From the NCBI RefSeq assembly GCF_001673315.1, contig NZ_LZLQ01000124.1, forward strand, positions 62,001 through 126,000: 64,000 nt of DNA, given 5' to 3'. The translations under genes were made by a program, and so were the position numbers. This document shows, in pieces, positions 18,321-27,606 of this stretch; position 1 is the stretch's first letter; every line of letters starts with the position of its first letter. Below the pieces are notes generated by a model, which was given only the letters and a program-made list of their open reading frames with translations, made no database searches and was not told the origin of the DNA. Origin of the DNA: Mycobacterium asiaticum. GTDB lineage: Bacteria > Actinomycetota > Actinomycetes > Mycobacteriales > Mycobacteriaceae.

Positions 18321-18984
18321 GAGGCGCGGCCGGCTGCCGATCGGGATCGCTCAGGTGTTGCTGGTGGTGGCCGCCGGCCTGCTGTGGGGGGCGTCGCGGC
18401 TGACCTGGGTGGTGGTCCGGTCGTTCGACGGGCTGGGTCCGCCGAAGGAGCTGACGCTGTCGGGTGCGACCTGGTCGAGTGCGTTGCTTCCGTTGGCCAT
18501 CGTCGACCTGGCCGCCGCCGTGGCGGTGCTGGCCGTGCGGGGATGGCAGCTGCGGGCGCTGGCCGCGTTGCTGGCGGCGGTGAGCTTCGCGATCGGCTAT
18601 TTGGGGGTCAGCCTGTGGGCATTGCCGGACGTGGCCGCGCGCGGAGCTGAACTCGCCCACGTTCCAGTGGCGACACTGGTCGGTAGTGCGCGCCAGTACT
18701 GGGGAGCCGGAGTCGCGGTGGCGGCCGCGGTGTGCACGCTGGTCGCCGCGGCCCTCATGATGCGCGCGGCCTCAGGAGTCGGGGGCGCTGGGACGGGCAG
18801 CACAAAGTACCTGGCACCCGGCGCCCGCCGCTCAGTGGCGCGACGCGAGGGTGCGGGTGTCGACGGTCCGGAACGTCCCGAGGGTGCAAAACCCGAGTTG
18901 TCCGAACGGATGATCTGGGACGCTCTCGACGAGGGCCGCGACCCTACGGATCGAGCGCCCGAGACAGACACCGAGGGGCGGTGA
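18313..18984 (+). CDS. Trp biosynthesis-associated membrane protein (TIGR02234, Rv1610-like)
   Basis: 223 residues with four membrane helices in the first ~155 residues (about 12-28, 58-78, 82-103 and 135-155) and a charged C-terminal tail of about 65 residues. Found next to trpE throughout actinobacteria; the function is unknown. Its start lies inside trpE (8-bp overlap), so it is translationally coupled. A 121-bp gap to trpC follows. Confidence 0.88.
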   Translation: MGERRGRLPIGIAQVLLVVAAGLLWGASRLTWVVVRSFDGLGPPKELTLSGATWSSALLPLAIVDLAAAVAVLAVRGWQLRALAALLAAVSFAIGYLGVSLWALPDVAARGAELAHVPVATLVGSARQYWGAGVAVAAAVCTLVAAALMMRAASGVGGAGTGSTKYLAPGARRSVARREGAGVDGPERPEGAKPELSERMIWDALDEGRDPTDRAPETDTEGR

Positions 18985-19105
18985 CGGACCCTGTCTCGAC
19001 GGTCGCTACCCTTCTTGCACGTCGTCGCAATCGGCCGACGAGCGTGGGGTGGCGGTGGTCGCAGCAGGGCCACGAAAGGCCACAGAGGGAAGGGAAACCG
19101 CAGGT

Positions 19106-19924
19106 ATGAGTCCGGCCAACGTGCTTGACTCCATTCTTGAGGGAGTCCGTGCCGACGTTGCCGCGCGCGAAGCCCGCGTGAGTCTTTCGGAAATCAAAGC
19201 CCGTGCAGCCGCGGCTCCGCCGGCGCGCAACGTAATGGCCGCACTGCGTGAACCCGGTATCGGCGTCATCGCCGAGGTCAAGCGGGCTAGCCCGTCGAAG
19301 GGTTCGCTGGCGCCCATCGCGGACCCGGCAAAGCTGGCCCGTGCGTATGAGGACGGTGGTGCACGGATCATCAGTGTGCTGACCGAGGAACGACGCTTCC
19401 ACGGATCGTTGGACGACCTCGACGCGGTGCGTGCGGCGGTGTCAATCCCGGTGTTGCGCAAGGATTTTGTGGTGCAGCCCTATCAGATTCATGAGGCACG
19501 TGCGCACGGTGCAGACATGCTGTTGCTGATCGTCGCGGCGTTGGATCAGTCGGCGCTGGTGTCAATGCTGGACCGCACCGAGTCGCTCGGCATGGCAGCC
19601 CTCGTCGAGGTGCACACCGAAGAAGAAGCCGACCGTGCGCTGAAGGCTGGGGCCAACATAATCGGCGTTAACGCCCGCGATCTCACCACATTGGAAGTGG
19701 ACCGGGACTGCTTTGCGCGGATCGCTCCCGGACTGCCCAGCAAGGTGATCCGGATCGCCGAATCGGGTGTGCGGCACACCGGCGATCTGTTGGCCTACGC
19801 CGGCGCGGGGGCCGACGCCGTCCTGGTCGGCGAGGGTCTGGTGAAGAGCGGCGACCCGCGCGCCGCGGTCGCCGATCTGGTGACCGCCGGTACCCATCCG
19901 TCCTGTCCCAAGCCGGCTCGCTAG
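19106..19924 (+). CDS. trpC: Indole-3-glycerol phosphate synthase
   Basis: 272-residue TIM barrel, the exact length of the M. tuberculosis enzyme. The catalytic lysine is in AEVKRASPSKG; VLRKDFVV, INARDLTTLEVD-like and ESGVRH motifs follow. ATG at 19106 chosen by family alignment. It receives product from the PriA isomerase encoded in the his operon and passes indole glycerol phosphate to TrpAB. Confidence 0.95.
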   Translation: MSPANVLDSILEGVRADVAAREARVSLSEIKARAAAAPPARNVMAALREPGIGVIAEVKRASPSKGSLAPIADPAKLARAYEDGGARIISVLTEERRFHGSLDDLDAVRAAVSIPVLRKDFVVQPYQIHEARAHGADMLLLIVAALDQSALVSMLDRTESLGMAALVEVHTEEEADRALKAGANIIGVNARDLTTLEVDRDCFARIAPGLPSKVIRIAESGVRHTGDLLAYAGAGADAVLVGEGLVKSGDPRAAVADLVTAGTHPSCPKPAR

Positions 19925-19959
19925 CAGCTGATGTACTTCGCGCGCGTTGAGTCTTTCTG

Positions 19960-21213
19960 ATGGCCGACCTATCCCCGGATATCCCACGCACCAGTGCCGC
20001 CGTCGTCGAACGCACCCACCACGACCCTGATCAGGGCGGGCATTTCGGCGTTTACGGCGGTCGGTACGTACCCGAGGCGCTGATGGCGGTGATCGACGAG
20101 GTCACTACCGCTTATGAGAAGGAACGCGTCAACCAGGATTTCCTGGACACTCTCGACAAGCTGCAGAAGCACTACGCGGGCCGACCGTCACCGCTTTATG
20201 AGACCACCCGTCTCGGCGGTGAGGCCGGGTCGGCGCGGATCTTCCTGAAGCGAGAAGACCTGAACCACACCGGTTCTCACAAAATCAACAACGTGCTGGG
20301 ACAGGCTTTGCTGGCGCGCAGAATGGGCAAGACCCGGGTGATCGCCGAAACCGGGGCAGGTCAGCACGGGGTTGCCACCGCAACCGCGTGCGCACTGCTC
20401 GGCCTGGACTGCATCATCTACATGGGTGCCGTCGACACCGCGCGCCAGGCTCTCAATGTGGCGCGGATGCGACTGTTGGGCGCCAGGGTCGTTTCAGTGG
20501 AAACCGGGTCCAGGACGCTCAAGGACGCCATCAATGAGGCGTTCCGGGACTGGGTGACCAACGCTGACAGCACCTATTACTGCTTCGGCACGGCCGCCGG
20601 GCCACATCCATTCCCCACCATGGTGCGTGACTTTCAGCGGATCATCGGATTGGAGGCCCGCGTCCAGATACAGCAGCAGGCGGGCCGGCTGCCAGACGCG
20701 GTAGTCGCCTGTGTGGGTGGCGGATCCAATGCGATCGGCATCTTCCACGCGTTCCTCGACGATCCCGGTGTGCGACTGGTGGGCTACGAAGCCGCCGGTG
20801 ACGGCGTCGAAACCGGCAGGCATGCAGCCACTTTCACCGGCGGTTCGCCGGGAGCGTTCCAGGGATCGTTCTCGTATCTGCTGCAGGACGAGGACGGGCA
20901 GACCATCGAATCGCATTCCATCTCAGCGGGTTTGGACTATCCCGGGGTGGGGCCTGAGCACGCCTGGCTCAAGGACCTCGGACGCGTCCAGTACGAGCCG
21001 ATTACCGATACCGAGGCGATGGAGGCGTTCGGCGTGCTGTCCCGATTGGAAGGGATCATCCCGGCTATCGAATCCGCGCACGCGGTGGCGGGCGCTTTGA
21101 AGCTGGGTCGCGAATTGGGTAGCGGCGCCATCATTGTGGTGAACCTGTCGGGCCGCGGTGACAAGGACGTGGAGACTGCCGCGAAGTGGTTCGGTCTGCT
21201 GGACGAGCGATGA
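19960..21213 (+). CDS. trpB: Tryptophan synthase beta chain
   Basis: 417 residues. PLP lysine in HTGSHKINN, phosphate-binding GGGSNAIGIFHAF, catalytic ETGAGQHGVATATA, and GLDYPGVGPEHAWL. Condenses serine with indole delivered by TrpA. Starts 35 bp after trpC. Its stop overlaps the trpA start (ATGA). Confidence 0.96.
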   Translation: MADLSPDIPRTSAAVVERTHHDPDQGGHFGVYGGRYVPEALMAVIDEVTTAYEKERVNQDFLDTLDKLQKHYAGRPSPLYETTRLGGEAGSARIFLKREDLNHTGSHKINNVLGQALLARRMGKTRVIAETGAGQHGVATATACALLGLDCIIYMGAVDTARQALNVARMRLLGARVVSVETGSRTLKDAINEAFRDWVTNADSTYYCFGTAAGPHPFPTMVRDFQRIIGLEARVQIQQQAGRLPDAVVACVGGGSNAIGIFHAFLDDPGVRLVGYEAAGDGVETGRHAATFTGGSPGAFQGSFSYLLQDEDGQTIESHSISAGLDYPGVGPEHAWLKDLGRVQYEPITDTEAMEAFGVLSRLEGIIPAIESAHAVAGALKLGRELGSGAIIVVNLSGRGDKDVETAAKWFGLLDER

Positions 21214-22019
21214 CACTGCAGCACAGCGGCGTAAGCAAACTGGGGTCCCTGTTCGACGCCTGCCGAGCCGACGGCCGTGCGGCCCTGATCGGTTATCTGC
21301 CGACCGGGTTTCCGGATGTACCGACGTCGGTGCGGGCGATGACGGCATTGGTCGATTCCGGTTGCGACATCATCGAAGTCGGTGTGCCGTATTCGGATCC
21401 GGGTATGGACGGCCCCACTATCCAGCGGGCCACCGAGCAAGCGCTGAGCGGCGGAGTGCGCGTTCGCGACACCTTGGCGGCGGTCGAGGCGATCACCGGG
21501 GCCGGCGGACGTGCCGTGGTGATGACCTATTGGAACCCGGTGCTGCGCTACGGGATTGATGCTTTTGCTCGAGACCTGGCTGCAGCTGGCGGAGATGGCC
21601 TGATCACCCCCGATCTGATTCCGGACGAGGCGCAACAGTGGCTGGCAGCGTCCGAGGAGCACGGGTTGGATCGCATTTTCCTGGTAGCGCCGTCATCGGC
21701 ACAGGAGCGGCTGGTCACCACAGTCGCGGCATCCCGCGGGTTCGTCTACGCGGCCTCGACCATGGGGGTGACCGGCGCCCGCGATGCGGTGTCTGACGCC
21801 GCGCCCGAGTTGGTGGAGCGGGTGAAGGCGGTGTCCGACATACCCGTTGGGGTCGGCCTGGGTGTGCGATCGCGACAGCAGGCCGCCCAGATCGGCAGCT
21901 ATGCCGACGGCGTCATCGTGGGGTCGGCGTTGGTTTCCGCGCTGGGGGAGGGTCTGCCTGCGCTGCAGGCGTTGACGGAGGAACTCGCGGCCGGTGTGCG
22001 CCAGAGAGCCTCTGCATGA
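21210..22019 (+). CDS. trpA: Tryptophan synthase alpha chain
   Basis: 269-residue TIM barrel that cleaves indole glycerol phosphate. Motifs YLPTGFPD, IEVGVPYSDPGMDGPTIQ and the loop MGVTGARD are intact. ATGA overlap with both trpB upstream and lgt downstream, so lgt is expressed with the trp operon. Confidence 0.96.
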   Translation: MTLQHSGVSKLGSLFDACRADGRAALIGYLPTGFPDVPTSVRAMTALVDSGCDIIEVGVPYSDPGMDGPTIQRATEQALSGGVRVRDTLAAVEAITGAGGRAVVMTYWNPVLRYGIDAFARDLAAAGGDGLITPDLIPDEAQQWLAASEEHGLDRIFLVAPSSAQERLVTTVAASRGFVYAASTMGVTGARDAVSDAAPELVERVKAVSDIPVGVGLGVRSRQQAAQIGSYADGVIVGSALVSALGEGLPALQALTEELAAGVRQRASA

Positions 22020-24274
22020 GAACAACCTTGCTCGCCTACATTCCGAGCCCGCCGCGTGGGGTCTGGCACCTGGGGCCCTTGCCCATCCGCGCCTACGCGT
22101 TCTTCATCATCGTCGGCATCCTTGCTGCGCTGCTGATCGGCGACCGGCGGTGGGCCGCCCGCGGCGGGGAGCGGGGCGTGATCTACGACATCGCGTTGTG
22201 GACAGTTCCGTTCGGTTTGATTGGCGGCCGCCTGTATCACCTGATTACTGATTGGCAGACGTATTGGGGTCCGGGCGGCGCCGGTCTGGCTGCGGCGGTA
22301 CGGATCTGGGACGGCGGCCTGGGTATCTGGGGTGCCGTTGCGCTCGGTGTGGTGGGTGCCTGGATCGGCTGTCGCCGCCGCGAGATCCCGTTGCCCGCTT
22401 TCATCGATGCGGTGGCCCCTGGTGTGGTGTTGGCCCAGGCAATCGGACGGCTTGGTAATTACTTCAATCAAGAGTTGTACGGGCGTGAAACGACGTTGCC
22501 GTGGGGTCTGGAGATCTTCTATCGCCGCGACCCCGCCGGATTTGTCGACGTCCATTCGCTGGACGGTGTGTCGACGGGTCAGGTGGCCCTCATCGTGCAG
22601 CCGACTTTTCTGTACGAATTGATCTGGAACCTCTTGGTATTCGGCGCCCTTCTGTACCTGGACCGCCGTTTCCGGCTCGGGCACGGGCGTCTGTTCGCGT
22701 CGTACGTCGCGCTCTACTGCCTCGGGCGATTCGGCGTGGAACTGCTGCGCGACGACACGGCCACGCATATCGCGGGTATCCGGGTGAACACGTTCACGTC
22801 GACGTTCGTCTTCATCGGAGCGGTCGTTTACATCATCCTGGCGCCGAAAGGCCGCGAGGATCCGGAGACTCTGCGTGGCCCGGATGCGGATGTCACCGAG
22901 GAGGAGGAGGAGACGGAACTGGCGACTGTGGGCGCGGGGTCTAGCGCGGCCGCAATCGCCGCCGGTGACGAGCCCGATGTGTCAGCCGGGAGTGCCGAGC
23001 ACGATGCGGCGGCCGGGAGTGCCGAGCCCGCGACCGGACAGGACGCCGACGCAGCGGTCGGCGGCGACGAACCCGAGGTGGAGATCGCGGAAGTCGAGGC
23101 CGCGCTGGCCGAGGCCGAGCAGGGTGAGGCGGTAGAGGAAGCCGAAGCCGGCGATGCCGAGGCTGACGAAGCGGAGCCCAGGGAGTTGGACGAGGTCGAG
23201 GTAGCGCTCGAGGACGCCGGAGCCGAGCCCGAAGTCGAGCCTGAAGCCGAGGCTATTTCTGAGGAGCCGGATTCCGAGCAAGCCGTAGCCCTCGAGCCGG
23301 CAGACGGCGACGCTGAGGCCCAGGAACCCAAATCCGAGCAAGCCGAGGCAATTGAGACCGAGGCTGGTGAGAACGAAGCCGAAGAGGTGGACCCTGCGGC
23401 AGTTCTCGGCGAACCGGACGCTGAAGCTGCTGAAGCCGAGGTCGTCGAACCCGAGCTTGAACCGGTAATCGTCGAGGATGCGGTTGGCGACGTCGGCGTC
23501 CAGGAGCCCGTGTCCGAGCAGGCCGAGGAGGTGGAGGCCGAGGTTGGGGAGGCTGACGCCGAGGAGGCGGAGCTTGCTTCGGTGCTCGACGAGGCCGACG
23601 CCGAGGAAGCCGTACCGGTTGAGGTCGAGCCCGAGGTAGCGGAGCCCGACGCAGAAGCCGCTGAAGCCGCTGAAGCCGAGGTGCTTGAACCGGAAATTGT
23701 CGAGGATGCGGTTGGCGATGTCGGCGTCCAGGAGCCCGAGTCCGACCAAGCCGAGGCGGTCGAGGCCGACGTTAGCGCGGAGGCTAACGCCGAGGACGCG
23801 GAGCTTGCTTCGGTGCTCGACGAGGCTGACGCCGAGGAAGCCGTACCGGTTGAGGTTGAGCCCGAGGTAGCGGAGCCCGACGCAGAAGCCGCTGAAGCCG
23901 CTGAAGCTGAGGTGCTTGAACCGGAAATTGTCGAGGATGCGGTTGGCGATGTCGGCGTCCAGGAGCCCAAGTCCGAGCAGGCCGAGGTCGTAGAGGCCGA
24001 GGCGATCGCGGACGCTGAGGCCGAGGCGATCGCGGACGCTGAGGCCGCGGAGCCGGAATCTGCGGACGTCCCGGACGAGCGCGAGGACGCAGCTGTCGAG
24101 GCTGACGAGCCCGAAGGCGAGCCGACCACCGAGGAGCCGGTGGACGAGGCCGACGCCGCAACACCAGAAGAAATCGCTGGCGGCGAAACTGAACCCGCAT
24201 CGACTACGGCGCCGCAAGCCCCCGAGGCAGAACGGCGGCGCTGGCGGTCCCGGCTCAGACGGCAGCGTCGATAA
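22016..24274 (+). CDS. lgt: Prolipoprotein diacylglyceryl transferase with very long acidic repeat tail
   Basis: 752 residues. Residues 1 to about 285 are the membrane enzyme that transfers diacylglycerol to the lipobox cysteine, with seven helices and the signature AIGRLGNYFNQELYG plus GRLYHLI. From about residue 285 a cytoplasmic tail of roughly 465 residues follows, almost entirely Glu, Ala, Asp, Val and Pro, and it ends in a basic stretch RRRWRSRLRRQRR. The tail holds near-identical 77-residue repeats (starting near residues 518 and 595, with a diverged copy before). M. tuberculosis Lgt is 468 aa, so this tail is unusually expanded. Coupled to trpA by ATGA. Confidence 0.95.
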   Translation: MRTTLLAYIPSPPRGVWHLGPLPIRAYAFFIIVGILAALLIGDRRWAARGGERGVIYDIALWTVPFGLIGGRLYHLITDWQTYWGPGGAGLAAAVRIWDGGLGIWGAVALGVVGAWIGCRRREIPLPAFIDAVAPGVVLAQAIGRLGNYFNQELYGRETTLPWGLEIFYRRDPAGFVDVHSLDGVSTGQVALIVQPTFLYELIWNLLVFGALLYLDRRFRLGHGRLFASYVALYCLGRFGVELLRDDTATHIAGIRVNTFTSTFVFIGAVVYIILAPKGREDPETLRGPDADVTEEEEETELATVGAGSSAAAIAAGDEPDVSAGSAEHDAAAGSAEPATGQDADAAVGGDEPEVEIAEVEAALAEAEQGEAVEEAEAGDAEADEAEPRELDEVEVALEDAGAEPEVEPEAEAISEEPDSEQAVALEPADGDAEAQEPKSEQAEAIETEAGENEAEEVDPAAVLGEPDAEAAEAEVVEPELEPVIVEDAVGDVGVQEPVSEQAEEVEAEVGEADAEEAELASVLDEADAEEAVPVEVEPEVAEPDAEAAEAAEAEVLEPEIVEDAVGDVGVQEPESDQAEAVEADVSAEANAEDAELASVLDEADAEEAVPVEVEPEVAEPDAEAAEAAEAEVLEPEIVEDAVGDVGVQEPKSEQAEVVEAEAIADAEAEAIADAEAAEPESADVPDEREDAAVEADEPEGEPTTEEPVDEADAATPEEIAGGETEPASTTAPQAPEAERRRWRSRLRRQRR
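23471..24010 (+). repeat. 231-bp in-frame tandem repeats in the lgt tail
   Basis: The segment coding VEDAVGDVGVQEP recurs at 23471, 23699 and 23930, spaced 228 and 231 bp. The full unit, beginning with the codons for AELASVLDEADAEEA, starts at 23567 and 23798 and is nearly identical at DNA level. The low divergence, including at third codon positions, points to recent duplication, so copy number may vary between strains or be mis-assembled. Confidence 0.9.
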
Positions 24275-24365
24275 CGCGGCGGCGAACCACCAGCCCGCGC
24301 AAGCTGCCTCGCCGCACCCCAGCCCATACGCAGCGACGCTAGGGCAGCCGCCAGCAAGATCTGGC

Positions 24366-24776
24366 ATGCTGAACCCCGTGACTGAGCAGCCGTGGCCCGG
24401 TGCTGCGCAACCAGGCCCCCCACCCGAGGGGCAGGGGTATCCGCCACCGCCCTTCCCGCCGCCATATCCGTCATACCCGCAATACAGCGCGGGCTATGAT
24501 CCGTCGGCGCCATTCGGTCGTCATCCCGTCACCGGGCAACCCTATTCAGACAAATCGAAGACCGTCGCGGGTTTGCTGCAGCTGCTCGGACTCTTCGGCC
24601 TCGCCGGCATTGGCCGCATGTATGCCGGGTATGTCGGTTTGGGTATCGCGCAACTCCTCGTCGGCTGGGTGACATGCGGGCTGGGCGCCGTCATCTGGGG
24701 CACCATCGACGCGTTGATGATCCTGACCGACAAGGTGAACGACCCGCAGGGCCGCCCGTTGCGCGATGGCACCTGA
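24366..24776 (+). CDS. Small TM2-domain-like membrane protein (Rv1615-like)
   Basis: 136 residues. The N-terminal ~55 residues are Pro/Tyr/Gly-rich (PPPPFPPPYPSYPQYSAGY). A TM2-type domain follows, with two helices and the motif GLAGIGRMYAGYVGLGIAQL, then an IWGTIDALMIL helix. Such proteins are of unknown function. The ATG at 24366 or a GTG at 24378 could be the start. The next gene begins inside its last codons (11-bp overlap). Confidence 0.82.
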   Translation: MLNPVTEQPWPGAAQPGPPPEGQGYPPPPFPPPYPSYPQYSAGYDPSAPFGRHPVTGQPYSDKSKTVAGLLQLLGLFGLAGIGRMYAGYVGLGIAQLLVGWVTCGLGAVIWGTIDALMILTDKVNDPQGRPLRDGT

Positions 24777-25182
24777 CACGTCCACCCCAGCGACGCAACA
24801 CCGCGGCCTTGCCGCCGCCGGTGCCGCAGTGGCCTTGTCCGGAGCGCTGCTCTACGTCGGACTCGCCGATCCGCATAGCCCGCACACGATCTACCCGCAG
24901 TGCCCGTTCAGGTGGCTCACCGGCTGGAACTGCCCAGCCTGCGGCGGACTGAGAATGACCCATGACCTGTTGCACGGCGATCTCGCCGCCAGCATCAACG
25001 ACAACGCCTTTCTGCTCGTCGGCCTCCCGTTGCTGGCGGTGTGGGTCCTGGCGCGCCGGTGGCGCGGGCGGTCCTGGTTGCCCATCCAGACCACCGTGGC
25101 GGCGGTAGTGCTGATGACTGCCTGGACGGTGGTACGCAACCTGCCCGGTTTCCCGTTGATGCCCACCGTCCTCACCGGCTGA
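24766..25182 (+). CDS. DUF2752 membrane protein (Rv1616-like)
   Basis: 138 residues with about three membrane helices. The DUF2752 signature NCPACGGLRMTHDLLHGD is intact (a CPxCGxxR cysteine pair followed by a His-Asp helix). The biochemical role is unknown. It overlaps the preceding TM2 gene by 11 bp, so the two are co-translated. Confidence 0.85.
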   Translation: MAPDTSTPATQHRGLAAAGAAVALSGALLYVGLADPHSPHTIYPQCPFRWLTGWNCPACGGLRMTHDLLHGDLAASINDNAFLLVGLPLLAVWVLARRWRGRSWLPIQTTVAAVVLMTAWTVVRNLPGFPLMPTVLTG

Positions 25183-25242
25183 ACATGCAGGGATAGTTGT
25201 GCCCGCCGCGCGTTCCGCACGCCCCATCACAACAAGCGCGAC

Positions 25243-25248
25243 TATGCT
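25243..25248 (+). promoter_or_regulatory. Putative -10 box of leaderless pykA
   Basis: TATGCT lies 8 nt before the GTG start at 25257 in the 74-bp gap after the DUF2752 gene, and there is no ribosome site. The spacing fits transcription starting at the GTG itself, a common arrangement in mycobacteria. Confidence 0.45.
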
Positions 25249-25256
25249 GTGACGTC

Positions 25257-26675
25257 GTGACTAGACGCGGAAAGATCGTCTGCACTCTCGGACCGGCTAC
25301 CCAACAGGATGACCTGGTCAGGGCGCTGGTCGAAGCTGGTATGGACGTCGCCCGAATGAATTTCAGCCACGGTGACTACAGCGACCACGAAGCCGCCTAC
25401 AAACGCGTCCGGTCGGCCTCGGATGCCACCGGCCGCGCGGTAGGTGTGCTGTGCGACCTGCAGGGCCCAAAGATCAGACTCGGGCGTTTCGCGGACGGGC
25501 CGACGCAGTGGAAAGACGGCGAGACGATCCGGATCACCGTCGCCGATTGCGAAGGCAGTCACGACCGCGTATCCACCACGTACAAGAGACTGGCCCAGGA
25601 CGCCTCGGCCGGTGACCGGGTGCTCGTCGACGACGGCAAGGTCGGTCTTGTCGTCGACCACGTCGACGGTGACGACGTGGTGTGCAAAGTGGTCGAGGGC
25701 GGTCCGGTCAGCAACAACAAGGGGATCTCGCTGCCGGGGATGAGCGTGTCCGCACCGGCGCTGTCCGAAAAGGACATCGAGGACCTGACGTTCGCGATGA
25801 ACCTCGGCGTCGACATGGTCGCACTGTCCTTCGTGCGTTCGCCGTCGGACGTTGATCTCGTGCACGAGGTGATGGACCGGGCGGGGCGGCGGGTACCGGT
25901 GATCGCCAAGCTGGAGAAGCCCGAAGCGGTCGACAACCTCGAGGCGATCGTGCTGGCGTTCGACGCCATCATGGTGGCGCGCGGCGACCTCGGGGTCGAG
26001 CTGCCGTTGGAAGAGGTCCCGCTGGTACAGAAGCGGGCCATCCAAATGGCCCGGGAGAACGCCAAACCGGTCATCGTGGCGACTCAGATGCTCGACTCGA
26101 TGATCGAGAATTCGCGGCCGACCCGCGCCGAGGCGTCCGACGTCGCCAACGCCGTGCTCGACGGCGCCGACGCGCTGATGCTGTCCGGTGAAACCTCGGT
26201 GGGCAAGTACCCGCTGCAGGCGGTCAAGACGATGTCGCGGATCGTGTGCGCGGTCGAGGAGAACTCGACAGCGGCGCCCCCGCTGACGCACGTGCCGCGC
26301 ACCAAACGTGGGGTGATCTCCTATGCCGCCCGCGACATCGGCGAGCGACTCGACGCCAAGGCCCTGGTCGCCTTCACGCAATCCGGTGACACCGTGCGCC
26401 GGCTCGCCCGCCTGCACACCCCGCTGCCGCTGCTGGCTTTCACCGACCTGCCCGAGGTGCGCAGCCAGCTTGCCATGACGTGGGGGACCGAGACGTTCAT
26501 CGTCCCGCACATGAAGACGACTGACGGCATGATCCGCGAGGTCGACAAGTCGCTGCTGGCACTCGGTCGCTACAAGCGGGGCGACCTGGTGGTCATCGTC
26601 GCGGGTGCGCCGCCGGGCACCGTCGGGTCGACCAACCTGATCCACGTGCACCGGATCGGCGAGGACGACGTCTGA
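25257..26675 (+). CDS. pykA: Pyruvate kinase
   Basis: 472 residues, identical in length to M. tuberculosis PykA. Converts phosphoenolpyruvate and ADP to pyruvate and ATP. Motifs: ARMNFSHGDY, LQGPKIRLG, SEKDIEDL, the catalytic IAKLEKPEA, MVARGDLGVE and ATQMLDSM. The GTG at 25257 (VTRRGKIVCTLGP) is chosen from the conserved N-terminus rather than an upstream GTG 60 nt earlier. The next gene starts on the base after its stop. Confidence 0.96.
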   Translation: MTRRGKIVCTLGPATQQDDLVRALVEAGMDVARMNFSHGDYSDHEAAYKRVRSASDATGRAVGVLCDLQGPKIRLGRFADGPTQWKDGETIRITVADCEGSHDRVSTTYKRLAQDASAGDRVLVDDGKVGLVVDHVDGDDVVCKVVEGGPVSNNKGISLPGMSVSAPALSEKDIEDLTFAMNLGVDMVALSFVRSPSDVDLVHEVMDRAGRRVPVIAKLEKPEAVDNLEAIVLAFDAIMVARGDLGVELPLEEVPLVQKRAIQMARENAKPVIVATQMLDSMIENSRPTRAEASDVANAVLDGADALMLSGETSVGKYPLQAVKTMSRIVCAVEENSTAAPPLTHVPRTKRGVISYAARDIGERLDAKALVAFTQSGDTVRRLARLHTPLPLLAFTDLPEVRSQLAMTWGTETFIVPHMKTTDGMIREVDKSLLALGRYKRGDLVVIVAGAPPGTVGSTNLIHVHRIGEDDV

Positions 26676-27539
26676 TTGTCTGATTTCCAGGAACTGCTGG
26701 ATGTGCTGAGCCTCAACCGAATTGCCGAGAACCGGTTCAGCGGCTCCCATCCCAGCAAGACCCCGATGCGCACGTTCGGCGGGCAACTCATGGCGCAATC
26801 CTTCGTGGCCAGTAGCCGCACCCTGACCCGCGACGACCTGCCGCCCAGCGCGATGTCGGTGCATTTCGTCAATGGCGGTGACACGTCCAAGGACATCGAA
26901 TTCCACGTCGTGCCGCTACGTGACGAACGGCGTTTCGCCAACCGGCGCGTGGACGCCGTGCAGGGCGAAATGTTGTTGTCCTCGGCGATGATCTCCTACA
27001 TGTCCGGGGGCCGCGGGCTCGAGCACGCTGTCGAACCGCCCGAAGTGGCTGACCCGGAAAGCCTGCCCCCTATCGGCGAGCTGCTGCGCGGTTACGAGGA
27101 AACCGTCCCGCTCTTCGTCAACGCGCTGCAACCCGTCGACTGGCGCTACACCAACGACCCCGCCTGGGTGATGCGGGACAAGGGCGATCGCCTTGACCAC
27201 AACCGGGTTTGGCTCAAAGCGCTGGGCACGGTGCCCGCCGATCCGGTGCTGCACACCGCGACGATGCTGTACTCCTCGGACACCACCGTGTTGGACTCGG
27301 TGATAACCAGGCACGGTCTGTCGTGGGGTTTCGACCGTATCTTCGCCGCATCGGCAAACCATTCGGTGTGGTTCCACCGGCAGGTCGATTTCAATGACTG
27401 GGTGCTGTATTCGACGACCTCACCCGTGGCCGCGGACTCGCGCGGATTGGGCACCGGGCATTTCTTCGACCGCGCAGGTCAAGTCGTCGCCTCGGTGGTG
27501 CAAGAGGGCGTCCTGAAGTACTTCCCGACCGTCCGCTGA
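26676..27539 (+). CDS. tesB: Acyl-CoA thioesterase II (TesB1-like)
   Basis: 287 residues forming a double hotdog thioesterase that hydrolyses acyl-CoA to free acid and CoA. Family segments include FGGQLMAQSFVASSRT, SVHFVNGGD, the second-domain SANHSVWFHR and AADSRGLGTGHFFDR. TTG start at 26676 immediately follows the pykA TGA, so it is probably co-translated. It corresponds to Rv1618. Confidence 0.9.
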   Translation: MSDFQELLDVLSLNRIAENRFSGSHPSKTPMRTFGGQLMAQSFVASSRTLTRDDLPPSAMSVHFVNGGDTSKDIEFHVVPLRDERRFANRRVDAVQGEMLLSSAMISYMSGGRGLEHAVEPPEVADPESLPPIGELLRGYEETVPLFVNALQPVDWRYTNDPAWVMRDKGDRLDHNRVWLKALGTVPADPVLHTATMLYSSDTTVLDSVITRHGLSWGFDRIFAASANHSVWFHRQVDFNDWVLYSTTSPVAADSRGLGTGHFFDRAGQVVASVVQEGVLKYFPTVR

Positions 27540-27606
27540 TAGGGCCGGGCAGAAACGACGAGAAGGCGTAACGTCGGTGTAGACGCAGCTCTACGAGGAG
27601 GTGCGG

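Noticed and set aside
22828..24513. 561-codon Ser/Ala-rich open frame on the minus strand across lgt
   Set aside because: It is the antisense shadow of the GAG/GCC-rich acidic repeats; no start signal or family pattern, and lgt is certain.
25242..26906. 554-codon minus-strand frame over pykA and tesB
   Set aside because: Shadow of two well-conserved genes; composition (His, Arg, Gln-rich) is typical of a non-coding frame.
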